The notes beneath the pieces are model-generated. The model was given only the letters and a program-made list of their open reading frames with translations, ran no database searches and was not told the DNA's origin. Source: Solirubrobacterales bacterium 70-9 (lineage in GTDB: Bacteria; Pseudomonadota; Alphaproteobacteria; Acetobacterales; Acetobacteraceae). From it: a DNA stretch of 33,129 nucleotides. Shown here piece after piece: positions 1 through 8,736 of the stretch. Position numbers and translations under genes: made by a program. Location of the stretch: NCBI GenBank assembly GCA_903970625.1, contig CAJCJG010000140.1, forward strand, positions 1 through 33,129, written 5' to 3'. Position 1 is the first letter of the stretch. Each line of letters begins with the position of its first letter.

Positions 1-433
1 GTTCGCTGGCGACGGCCTCGGGCGGCGCCGATGCCGGGGGCGGCGTCGGCGCACTCGGGCGTTCCTCGGGCCACTGCACCGGCTCCGCGTCGCGCGTCGG
101 CGTGACGGTGTACGGCGGCGGCGGTGCCGGTTCCGGCGCCAACGTGAAGCGTGGCAAGGAGTCGTCCACCGCCGGGTCCGCCGCCTGCTCCGGCGCCGGC
201 CCGATGGCCTCTTGCAGCCGCGCCCACAAATCGTCGGGCGGCACCACCGGCGGGATCGCCCGTGTCATCGGCGCCAGCCGCCGCTCCCACGCTTCGATGG
301 CCGCAGCCAGCATCGGAATGACGTTCGCCTGCTGCCGCACTGCCCGCATCTCGCCCGCATCGAGCGCGCCGAGCACGTATTCCCCCGCCAGGACGTGCAG
401 TTCCTCGGGGATCCGGTCGCCTGCGCCGCTCAT
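1..433 (-). CDS. Anti-sigma factor, RskA/anti-sigma-K family (partial, C-terminus outside window)
   Basis: This is the N-terminal 144 codons of an anti-sigma factor that would hold the adjacent ECF sigma factor at the membrane. The start ATG (433-431) overlaps the sigma stop codon in an ATGA, so the two are translationally coupled. The N-terminus carries the pattern typical of the family: LAGEYVLGALDAGE, then a helix ending in a WERRLAPM segment, then PPDDLWARL. There is no HxxxCxxC zinc motif, which fits RskA rather than the zinc anti-sigma group. From about residue 75 the chain is rich in Pro and Ala, as expected of the linker before the membrane segment. The transmembrane and periplasmic parts would lie beyond base 1. 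Family assignment is from remembered family patterns; the signal it senses cannot be told. Confidence 0.85.
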   Translation of the reverse strand, partial: MSGAGDRIPEELHVLAGEYVLGALDAGEMRAVRQQANVIPMLAAAIEAWERRLAPMTRAIPPVVPPDDLWARLQEAIGPAPEQAADPAVDDSLPRFTLAPEPAPPPPYTVTPTRDAEPVQWPEERPSAPTPPPASAPPEAVASE

Positions 434-978
434 GTCGCAGCCTCCAGGCAGAGCCGTAACGATTGCAGGCTGCGCCGAATCCAGCTTTTCACCGTTCCGA
501 GCGGCAGCTTCAGCCGGTCGGCCACCTCGCTGTGCGACAGTCCCTCGATGAACGCCAGCGACAGCAGGCGGCGCCGCTCCGCCTCCAGCGCGCCGAGGCA
601 GGCGTGCAGGGCTGCGGCGTCCTGCGAGGCCGCGAGGCGGGACAGCGGGTCTGGATCGGTATCGACCTGTTCCGGCGCCTCCTCGTCGGACACTTCGCGG
701 GTGCGGCGGCGGGCGATGTCGAGCGCGCGGTAGCGTACCAGGCTCACCAGCCATGCCTCCGGATTGCCGCGCGTCAGGTCGAACTGGCCGGCATTGCGCC
801 ACAGTTGCAGGAATGCATCCTGCACCGCGTCGGACGCCAGCGCCCCTTGCCGTGTGATGCGGATGGCGACTGCGTACAGGCGCGGCGAGTGCATGTCGTA
901 CACGCGCTTGAAAGCGGCCCTGTCGCCGGCTGCGATTTGCGGGATCAACGTCGCCAGGTCGTCGGCGCCATATTCCAT
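430..978 (-). CDS. ECF (group IV) RNA polymerase sigma factor
   Basis: A 182-residue extracytoplasmic-function sigma factor. Region 2 runs from about residue 20 to 90: AFKRVYDMHSPRLYAVAIRI, then the SDAVQDAFLQLWRN core element, then NPEAWLVSLVRYRALD. Region 4 runs from about 125 to 178, with the LSHSEVADRLKLPLGTVKSW helix-turn-helix. The reading frame stays open further upstream, but the ATG at 978 is preferred: it is preceded by AGGAA at a good distance and gives the usual length for the family. It is followed with a 4-base overlap by an RskA-like anti-sigma gene, the standard switch pair. A candidate promoter with a GGAAC -35 box lies upstream (1120-1124 on this strand) and would make the operon self-activating. 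The regulon is unknown. Confidence 0.93.
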   Translation of the reverse strand: MEYGADDLATLIPQIAAGDRAAFKRVYDMHSPRLYAVAIRITRQGALASDAVQDAFLQLWRNAGQFDLTRGNPEAWLVSLVRYRALDIARRRTREVSDEEAPEQVDTDPDPLSRLAASQDAAALHACLGALEAERRRLLSLAFIEGLSHSEVADRLKLPLGTVKSWIRRSLQSLRLCLEAAT

Positions 979-1095
979 GTCAGCGTTCCTGCCGGCCCAA
1001 AGGCCAACCGAAACCCGCGCCGCTACCCTGCGCCAAGCCGTTCTCCTGTTCTGCGACCCGCCCATCATTCTTCTACCACCACGCCCGTCCGCCGG

Positions 1096-1124
1096 GGAAC
1101 CATCTGTTTCCACTACGCAGTTCC
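1096..1124. promoter_or_regulatory. Candidate bidirectional ECF-type promoter (GGAAC / GTTCC palindrome)
   Basis: GGAAC at 1096-1100 on the plus strand is mirrored by GGAAC on the minus strand at 1124-1120, separated by 19 bases. GGAAC is the common -35 element of ECF promoters. On each strand the complement of the opposite GGAAC supplies a GTT close to where the -10 element would sit, although one or two bases further than the usual spacing. The site lies between the divergent sigma/anti-sigma operon and the exported-protein/kinase operon. It could let the ECF sigma control both sides. The motif is seen; its function is inferred. Confidence 0.35.
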
Positions 1125-1207
1125 GGACGAGACGGATGCGCGAACGGCAGCACTGTGCTAACGATCAGCATTGCGGCCGGGGCCGATCTGCCCCGAGGGA
1201 GAAGAAC

Positions 1208-1626
1208 ATGAGGCGCTTTCGGAACATTCGGGGCCTCGCGCGTGCGCTCCTGCTGGCGATCGGGGCTGCGGCGCTGTCCGGCGGCGCGTCTGCGGCCGAG
1301 CCGCTGACGACGGCCGACAAGGTCGCGCTGCAATCGACCATGGCACAATATATCGAACAGCATACGGTCGGCGACGCGTTCCTGCATGTCGATCCGGTCT
1401 CCGGCGTGGTGGAGAAACTGTATCCCGCCACCCAGCACCCGATGATCGTCCGGCTGAAGGACGTGGTCGTGCTGTGCGCGGACCTGCGCACGCAGGACGG
1501 GAAGATGGTCAATGCCGACTTTTACGCCGCCCGCGACAACGGCCAGTTCGTCATATTCCAGACCGAGATCGGCAACCGCGCGCCCTTGCAGGCGCTGGTG
1601 ATGAAAGGCGCAGCGTCGCTGCTGGA

Positions 1627-1630
<4 letters not shown>
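1208..1630 (+). CDS. Small exported protein of unknown function, coupled to a sensor kinase
   Basis: A 140-residue protein beginning with a clear signal peptide (basic MRRFRN, hydrophobic [14 protein letters not shown], likely cleavage after GASAA near residue 27). The mature part, about 110 residues, has no catalytic motif I recognise. It contains [19 protein letters not shown] and a KDGVV-like KDVVVLC stretch with one cysteine. The ATG is preceded by GGGAGAAG. The stop codon overlaps the GTG start of the hybrid histidine kinase in a GTGA. Such coupling to a membrane kinase suggests that the exported protein could bind or feed the kinase's periplasmic domain, but this is inference. The gene is divergent from the ECF sigma operon and may share its promoter region. 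Confidence 0.8.
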
Positions 1631-3996
<2,366 letters not shown>

Positions 3997-4011
3997 CCAG
4001 CGCGGCAGCTT

Positions 4012-5181
4012 ATGCGCCATCTGCACCTTGACGCCATCGGCGGCGTGGCCGGCGATATGGTCGTGGCCAGCCTGCTGGATGTGATGCCGGCCCACGCGGA
4101 GGCCTGTTTGCGGGCCGCCGAGGCGGTCTCCGGCGTCGCCTGTCGCCTGCTGCGCCATCGCGACGAGGTGCTGTCCGGCGCCCGCTTCTGGGTCGCCGAT
4201 CCCGAGCCGCAGGCGCAAAACCACACGCCATGGTCCGATATCCGCGCCCGCTTGGTTGAGGCCGACTTGCCGGAGGGCGCGCGGCGCCACGCAATCGGCA
4301 TCTTTGCGGTTCTGGCCGTGGCAGAGGGAAGAATCCACGGCATCGCGCCGGACGAGGTGGCGTTCCACGAGGTGGGTGCGGCCGACTCCATCGCCGACAT
4401 CGTGGCTGCCGGCTGGCTGATCGCGGCGCTGGCGGATGCGGATGGGGATGCCACATGCAGCGTCGGCGCGCTTCCGCTCGGCGGCGGGCGGGTGCGGACG
4501 GCTCACGGCATCATGCCGGTTCCGGCGCCGGCCACGGCCCTGCTGCTGGAGGGTTTTGCGACAATCGACGACGGCGTGGCCGGCGAGAGGGTGACGCCCA
4601 CCGGGGCGGCCATCTTGCGCCATCTGGGCGCCAATGCGGCCCCGCCGCCGGGCGCGCGCAAGCTGCTGGCCAGTGGCATCGGCTTCGGCACCAAAACTCT
4701 CCCCGGCCTGTCCAACGTGCTGCGGGCTCTGGTCAGTGAGCGCGGGAAGGCACCTGACCCCACGTTTCGCGACCTCGCCGTGATCGCGTTCGAGGTGGAC
4801 GACCAGACGCCGGAGGATCTGGCCATCGGCCTCGACCATATCAGGCGGGTGGCGGGGGTGGTGGACGTGATCCAGATGCCTGCGTTCGGCAAGAAGGGGC
4901 GGCTGCTGGCGCATATTCAGGTCTTGGCGGAGCCGGCGGCGCTGGAAGCGGCGGTGGCGGCGTGTTTCGCCGAGACCACGACCATCGGCCTGCGTACCGG
5001 CCTGACCAGTGCGCGCGCACTGCGGCGCGAGATCGCGACGGTGGCCGGCGTTCGGGTCAAGCGCGTCGAACGGCCCGGTGGTGCCACGTCCAAAGCGGAA
5101 AGCGACGATGTGGCTGCCATGCCAGGCCACGCCGCCCGCCAGCGCGCCCGCGCGGCGGCGGAACGAGGCGGCGATGAGTGA
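4012..5181 (+). CDS. larC: LarC: nickel insertion protein for the nickel-pincer nucleotide cofactor
   Basis: A 389-residue LarC, the CTP-dependent cyclometallase that inserts nickel into pyridinium-3,5-bisthiocarboxylic acid mononucleotide, the last step in making the NPN cofactor of lactate racemase (LarA) and relatives. Recognisable family patterns are the N-terminal DAIGGVAGDM, FHEVGAADSIADIVAAGW near residue 122, RVTPTGAAIL near 198, SGIGFGTKTLPGLSNVLR near 223, and the C-terminal domain with FGKKGRLLAHIQVL and TTTIGLRTG. Length fits the family. It starts 15 bases after the hybrid kinase stop and ends with an 8-base overlap into larE. No frameshift is seen between the two LarC halves, unlike some lactobacilli where they are joined by a programmed shift. 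Confidence 0.93.
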   Translation: MRHLHLDAIGGVAGDMVVASLLDVMPAHAEACLRAAEAVSGVACRLLRHRDEVLSGARFWVADPEPQAQNHTPWSDIRARLVEADLPEGARRHAIGIFAVLAVAEGRIHGIAPDEVAFHEVGAADSIADIVAAGWLIAALADADGDATCSVGALPLGGGRVRTAHGIMPVPAPATALLLEGFATIDDGVAGERVTPTGAAILRHLGANAAPPPGARKLLASGIGFGTKTLPGLSNVLRALVSERGKAPDPTFRDLAVIAFEVDDQTPEDLAIGLDHIRRVAGVVDVIQMPAFGKKGRLLAHIQVLAEPAALEAAVAACFAETTTIGLRTGLTSARALRREIATVAGVRVKRVERPGGATSKAESDDVAAMPGHAARQRARAAAERGGDE

Positions 5182-5950
5182 TGCGCTGGCGCGGCTGGTG
5201 GCGGTGCTGAGCGCCATCGGCCCGGCCGACATCGCCGTCAGCGGCGGTGTCGATAGCCTGACGCTGGCGGCCGCCGCGCATGACGTGCTCGGTCCACTGG
5301 CGCGGATGCACCACGCCGTCTCCGCCGCCGTGCCGCCGGAGGCGACGGAGCGCACGAAGGCGCTGGCCGCCGCACGAGGCTGGGACCTGACTCTGTTCGA
5401 TGCGGGCGAATTTGCCGACGAGCGGTATCGGGCCAACCCGGCCAACCGCTGCTTCTTCTGCAAGACCAATCTTTACGGCGCGCTGGCGGCACGGGTCGCC
5501 GGCACGATTCTGTCCGGCACCAACACCGACGACCTGTCCGATTGGCGTCCCGGCCTGCGCGCGGCGGAACACCATCGCGTCCGCCATCCGTTCGTCGAGG
5601 CCGGCATCGACAAGGCTAGCGTTCGTCGCCTCGCGGCCCGTCTGGGTCTCGGCGACGTGGCCGAGTTGCCGGCCTCGCCCTGCCTGTCCAGCCGGATCGA
5701 GACCGGCATTCGGGTAGAGCCGGCGTTGCTGGCGCTAGTGCATGCCGCCGAGGCGCTGGTCACGCGGGCGCTGGCGCCGCGCACGGTGCGGTGCCGGGTG
5801 CGGGCGGCGGGGGTGGTGGTGGAACTGGATGCGGAGTCGCTCGCGCGGGCGAGTGCGGCGCTGGCGTCGGAATTGGAGATGCTGGCGGGCCGGCCGGTGA
5901 CGTTCGCCCCTTATCGCACCGGCAGTGCCTTCTTGCGCGGGGCGGCATGA
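5174..5950 (+). CDS. larE: LarE: sulfur transferase of nickel-pincer nucleotide synthesis, three-cysteine type
   Basis: A 258-residue PP-loop ATPase that adenylates the carboxylates of the biscarboxylate nucleotide and replaces them with thiocarboxylates. The PP-loop is SGGVDS at residues 23-28. Three cysteines are placed as in most family members: Cys93 and Cys96 in NRCFFCKTNLY, and Cys170 in SPCLSSRI. Work on the Thermotoga maritima enzyme showed that such a triad binds a [4Fe-4S] cluster needed for sulfur transfer. The Lactobacillus plantarum enzyme has only one cysteine and sacrifices it. This protein is therefore predicted to be the cluster-dependent type. The ATG at 5174 lies inside the end of larC and the stop overlaps the larB start, so the three genes are translationally linked. 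Confidence 0.93.
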   Translation: MSDALARLVAVLSAIGPADIAVSGGVDSLTLAAAAHDVLGPLARMHHAVSAAVPPEATERTKALAAARGWDLTLFDAGEFADERYRANPANRCFFCKTNLYGALAARVAGTILSGTNTDDLSDWRPGLRAAEHHRVRHPFVEAGIDKASVRRLAARLGLGDVAELPASPCLSSRIETGIRVEPALLALVHAAEALVTRALAPRTVRCRVRAAGVVVELDAESLARASAALASELEMLAGRPVTFAPYRTGSAFLRGAA

Positions 5951-6609
5951 GCGAGGATTTTGTCCCGGACCTGCGCCGCGCCGCGCGGATCGGGCTGCCG
6001 GAGGCGGTTTTTTGCCTCGATAAATCACCGGAGCAGATTGCCGCCATTCTAGCGGCGGCCCCAGAACGGTTGCTGCTGACGCGCCTGGAGAGCGCCAAAT
6101 TCGACGCCCTGCCGCCCGAGGCGCGGGAGCGGGTAACCTTCGACCCGGGATCGCGGACGGCCTTCCTGGGCGCCCCTGTGCCCGCTGCCGGGCCGGTGCG
6201 CGTGGCGGTAGTAACAGCCGGCACCTCGGACCTGCCGATGGCGATGGAGGCGGTGCGCACGCTGGCGTTCCACGGCCAGGACGCGCTGCGCGTGGCCGAC
6301 GTGGGCGTCGCCGGCCTGTGGCGGCTGCTGGGGCGGATGGAGGAGCTTCGAACACTGCCGGTACTGATCGTCGCCGCCGGCATGGACGCCGCGCTGCCGA
6401 GCGTGCTGGCGGGCTTGGTGCCTGGCGTCGTGATCGCGCTACCCACCTCGACCGGCTACGGCGTCGCGGCGGGCGGTGTCACCGCACTGCACGCGGCGCT
6501 GGCGAGTTGCGCGCCGGGTGTGACGGTGGTGAACATCGACAACGGCTACGGCGCGGCCTGCGCGGCGCTGAGGGTGTTGCGGGCGATCGGCAGCCAGCCC
6601 GCAAACTGA
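5947..6609 (+). CDS. larB: LarB: pyridinium-3,5-biscarboxylic acid mononucleotide synthase
   Basis: A 220-residue protein of the PurE-like carboxylase fold. LarB carboxylates nicotinic acid adenine dinucleotide and removes AMP, giving the scaffold for the nickel-pincer cofactor. Family patterns seen are TAGTSDLPMAMEA near residue 88, VVAAGMDAALPSVLAGLV near 140 and VIALPTSTGYGVAAGGVTAL near 161. The ATG overlaps the larE stop codon (ATGA). An early segment containing FCLDKSPEQ and FDPGSRTAFLG also fits LarB. The gene ends only a few bases before the convergent moaA gene. The operon order is larC-larE-larB. The cofactor-using LarA enzyme is not in the window, so the nickel enzyme served by this pathway remains to be found elsewhere in the genome. 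Confidence 0.93.
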   Translation: MSEDFVPDLRRAARIGLPEAVFCLDKSPEQIAAILAAAPERLLLTRLESAKFDALPPEARERVTFDPGSRTAFLGAPVPAAGPVRVAVVTAGTSDLPMAMEAVRTLAFHGQDALRVADVGVAGLWRLLGRMEELRTLPVLIVAAGMDAALPSVLAGLVPGVVIALPTSTGYGVAAGGVTALHAALASCAPGVTVVNIDNGYGAACAALRVLRAIGSQPAN

Positions 6610-6612
6610 ACC

Positions 6613-7608
6613 TCAGCCGCCGGTCACGCTCATGTGCCGCGAAACGGCCGGGCGGTCGTGGCGGCGGTCGATGATGAAGTCGTGGCCTTTCGGCTTGCGG
6701 GCGATGGCCGCGACGACGGCGTCGTCCAACTGGTCGTCGCTGGCGCCGCCGCGCAGCACATGCCGGAAATCTGCCGAATCGTCCTGGCCGAGGCACATGT
6801 ACAGCGTGCCGGTGCAGGTGAGGCGGACGCGGTTGCAGCTTTCGCAGAAATTGTGGGTCATCGGCGTGATGAAGCCGATTCGCCGGCCGGTTTCCGCCAC
6901 CGTGTAGTAGCGCGCCGGGCCGCCGGTGCGATAGTCCGTGTCCTGCAACGTCCAGCGTTGGCGCAGGCGCGAGCGGACCATCGACAGCGGCAGATACTGG
7001 TCGGCGCGGTCGCCGGCGATCTCGCCCATCGGCATGGTCTCGATCAGGCAGAGGTCGAGCCCGTGCTCGCCGCACCATGCCAGCATGCCGTCGAAATCGT
7101 CCTCGTTGACGCCTTTCATCGCGACCGCGTTGATCTTGACGGCGAGGCCGGCGGCCTTGGCGGCAAAAATCCCGTCCAGCGTCTTCTCGATTTTGCCCCA
7201 CCGCGTCATGGCCGAGAATTTCTGCGGGTCCAGCGTGTCGAGGCTGACATTGACGCGGCGGACGCCGGCAGCGGCGAGATCCTCGGCGTGGCGGGATAGC
7301 TGGGTGCCGTTGGTGGTCAGCGTCAGTTCGCGAAAATCGTCGCCCAGGCGGGCGCCGAGCGCGCGCACCAGCGTCATCACATCCCGCCGCACCAGTGGTT
7401 CGCCGCCGGTCAGTCGGATTTTGGTGGTGCCGAGGCGGATGAAGGCGGCGCACAGCCGGTCCAGTTCCTCCAGCGAGAGGATCTCCGCTTTCGGCAAGAA
7501 CGTCATGTCCTCCGCCATGCAATAGACGCAGCGGAGGTCGCAGCGATCCGTGACGGAAACCCGCAGGTAGGTGATCGCGCGGCCGAAAGGGTCGATGATG
7601 GGCGACAT
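6613..7608 (-). CDS. moaA: GTP 3',8-cyclase MoaA (molybdenum cofactor synthesis)
   Basis: A 331-residue radical SAM enzyme that, with MoaC, converts GTP to cyclic pyranopterin monophosphate in the first step of molybdopterin synthesis. Near the N-terminus the radical SAM CxxxCxxC cluster site is CDLRCVYC (residues 23-30 from the chosen start), followed by the SAM-binding [10 protein letters not shown]. The second [4Fe-4S] site is near residue 255 in [14 protein letters not shown], with its three cysteines. The C-terminus ends in the diagnostic Gly-Gly. I placed the start at the ATG at 7608; an in-frame TTG three codons upstream is possible. The gene is convergent with larB and leaves only three bases between the stops. 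No moaC or other moa gene is adjacent. Confidence 0.97.
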   Translation of the reverse strand: MSPIIDPFGRAITYLRVSVTDRCDLRCVYCMAEDMTFLPKAEILSLEELDRLCAAFIRLGTTKIRLTGGEPLVRRDVMTLVRALGARLGDDFRELTLTTNGTQLSRHAEDLAAAGVRRVNVSLDTLDPQKFSAMTRWGKIEKTLDGIFAAKAAGLAVKINAVAMKGVNEDDFDGMLAWCGEHGLDLCLIETMPMGEIAGDRADQYLPLSMVRSRLRQRWTLQDTDYRTGGPARYYTVAETGRRIGFITPMTHNFCESCNRVRLTCTGTLYMCLGQDDSADFRHVLRGGASDDQLDDAVVAAIARKPKGHDFIIDRRHDRPAVSRHMSVTGG

Positions 7609-7663
7609 ATCACCCAATCTCGGCGTTTCCCCGGCCGCCGCAATAGCGAACTTGGCGGGTCAG

Positions 7664-7846
7664 CTAACGATCGACCAGTTCCAGCGCCACCACGCTGGCG
7701 TTGATCAGGACTTTGCCGGCGTTTTCGAAATTGACCGTCACTCGGTCGCCGATCACGGACTGCACCTGTCCCTCGCCCCAGTCCGGCTGCTGCGGATGGC
7801 GGACGTAGCGCCCCGGCTCGTACAAGGCCGCGTATCCAGAGTGCAT
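7664..7846 (-). CDS. DUF3553 family small protein
   Basis: A 60-residue protein matching the DUF3553 pattern: a short lead, then YVRHPQQPDWGEGQVQSVIG, then VTVNFENAGKVLI. The family is common in alphaproteobacteria and looks like a small beta-rich domain resembling nucleic-acid-associated Tudor/CarD-like folds, but its function is unknown to me. Two in-frame ATGs exist, at 7852 and 7846. GGAG lies directly against the first and seven bases before the second, so I chose the second. The gene is divergent from the ChpT-like gene with about 110 bases between them. It lies upstream of moaA on the same strand with a gap of about 55 bases and might be cotranscribed with it. Confidence 0.85.
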   Translation of the reverse strand: MHSGYAALYEPGRYVRHPQQPDWGEGQVQSVIGDRVTVNFENAGKVLINASVVALELVDR

Positions 7847-7955
7847 AAACATTCTCCAATCGCGATAACGACCACGCGGCTTGCGCGACTCCGCCCGTCC
7901 GGTCAGCGTAAAGCGGGTAACGACGGCGAGCATATGGGGCGGCGGAGGACTGGCC

Positions 7956-8627
7956 GTGAGTGGTGGCCTGACGCAACGTGACAGCGCGGCGACGGCGCAC
8001 CTGGCCCGGCTGGTCGCGGCCCGCATCTGCCACGACCTCAGCGGCCCACTGGGAGGGCTGGGGGCGGCACTGGGCGAAGCGGACGCGGACCCGTCCGCCC
8101 TGGAACTGGCGCGGGACGCGGGGCTGGTGTTGCGCCAGCGCCTCGCGCTGCTGCGGGCCGCCTGGGGGGGCGAACCGGCGCCACTGACGCAGGCGGCATT
8201 GCGCGATCTGGCGGGCGGCCTCCCGAATGCGCCGCGCCTGCACTTCGAATTCGACGATCTGGAAGACGCCGCGTTCGCACCCGCCGCCGGTCCGTTGGTC
8301 GCAACGGCGCTGATACTCGCCGCCGAGAGCCTGCCCGGCGGCGGGATGCTTGCGATGGCCGGCAAGCCGGCCGGTGCGGTGGTGTTGACCATCGCCGGCC
8401 CACGAGCGGCATGGCCGGTCGGACTCGGCGCGATGCTGGCAAGCGAGGCGGTCGCGCGCGAGGCGATCGCGGACCTCGCAGGCCCCGCCGGGCTGCGGAC
8501 GTTGCCGGCGCCGATGATCGCCCTGCTGGCGCGTGAGGCGGGCGTGCGTGCGGCGCTGCTGCTCGCGGTGCGGCCCGAACAGGCCCCGCCGTTACTGCTG
8601 GACTTTGCCGGCATCGCTGCCGTGTGA
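7956..8627 (+). CDS. ChpT-like histidine phosphotransferase
   Basis: A 223-residue protein resembling ChpT, the dimeric phosphotransferase that in Caulobacter passes phosphate from the hybrid kinase CckA to CtrA and CpdR. The signature is ARICHDLSGPLGGLGAAL, with the predicted phospho-accepting His26, equivalent to the CHDL motif of ChpT. A degenerate GHKL-like second domain follows without N-box or G-box residues, as in ChpT, where ATP is not bound. I chose the GTG at 7956 because GGAGG sits seven bases upstream. The next gene is cheA, about 110 bases downstream. That raises the question whether this copy serves the cell-cycle relay or shuttles phosphate between the chemotaxis and hybrid-kinase receivers in this window. 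The rest of the cckA/ctrA system is not here. Confidence 0.8.
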   Translation: MSGGLTQRDSAATAHLARLVAARICHDLSGPLGGLGAALGEADADPSALELARDAGLVLRQRLALLRAAWGGEPAPLTQAALRDLAGGLPNAPRLHFEFDDLEDAAFAPAAGPLVATALILAAESLPGGGMLAMAGKPAGAVVLTIAGPRAAWPVGLGAMLASEAVAREAIADLAGPAGLRTLPAPMIALLAREAGVRAALLLAVRPEQAPPLLLDFAGIAAV

Positions 8628-8736
8628 CTGCCCGGGCGTGGGCGGCAACGTTGCGGCACTTAAGCGTTTATTCGCTCCTTCGTCGCAGTTTCGCGGCGGT
8701 CGTGTCCCACGCACGGCGCGGTCCGCTGGGGGAGAC

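Noticed and set aside
979-1113. N-terminal extension of the ECF sigma factor by 45 residues
   Set aside because: The extension has no sigma-region character, and the internal ATG at 978 has a good AGGAA site and gives the usual length.
764-1207. Upstream extension of the small exported protein into the sigma gene region
   Set aside because: The added residues are low complexity and antisense to the sigma factor, whereas the ATG at 1208 has a ribosome site and directly opens a signal peptide.
7606-7617. TTG start of moaA three codons upstream
   Set aside because: The ATG at 7608 gives a normal MoaA N-terminus, and neither site has a strong ribosome site that would favour TTG.
8640-8690. Possible sigma-54 or flagellar sigma-28 promoter before cheA (GGCACTTAAGCG region)
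   Set aside because: The bases resemble the first half of a sigma-54 site, but the TTGC half is missing at the right spacing, and no sigma-28 pattern fits.
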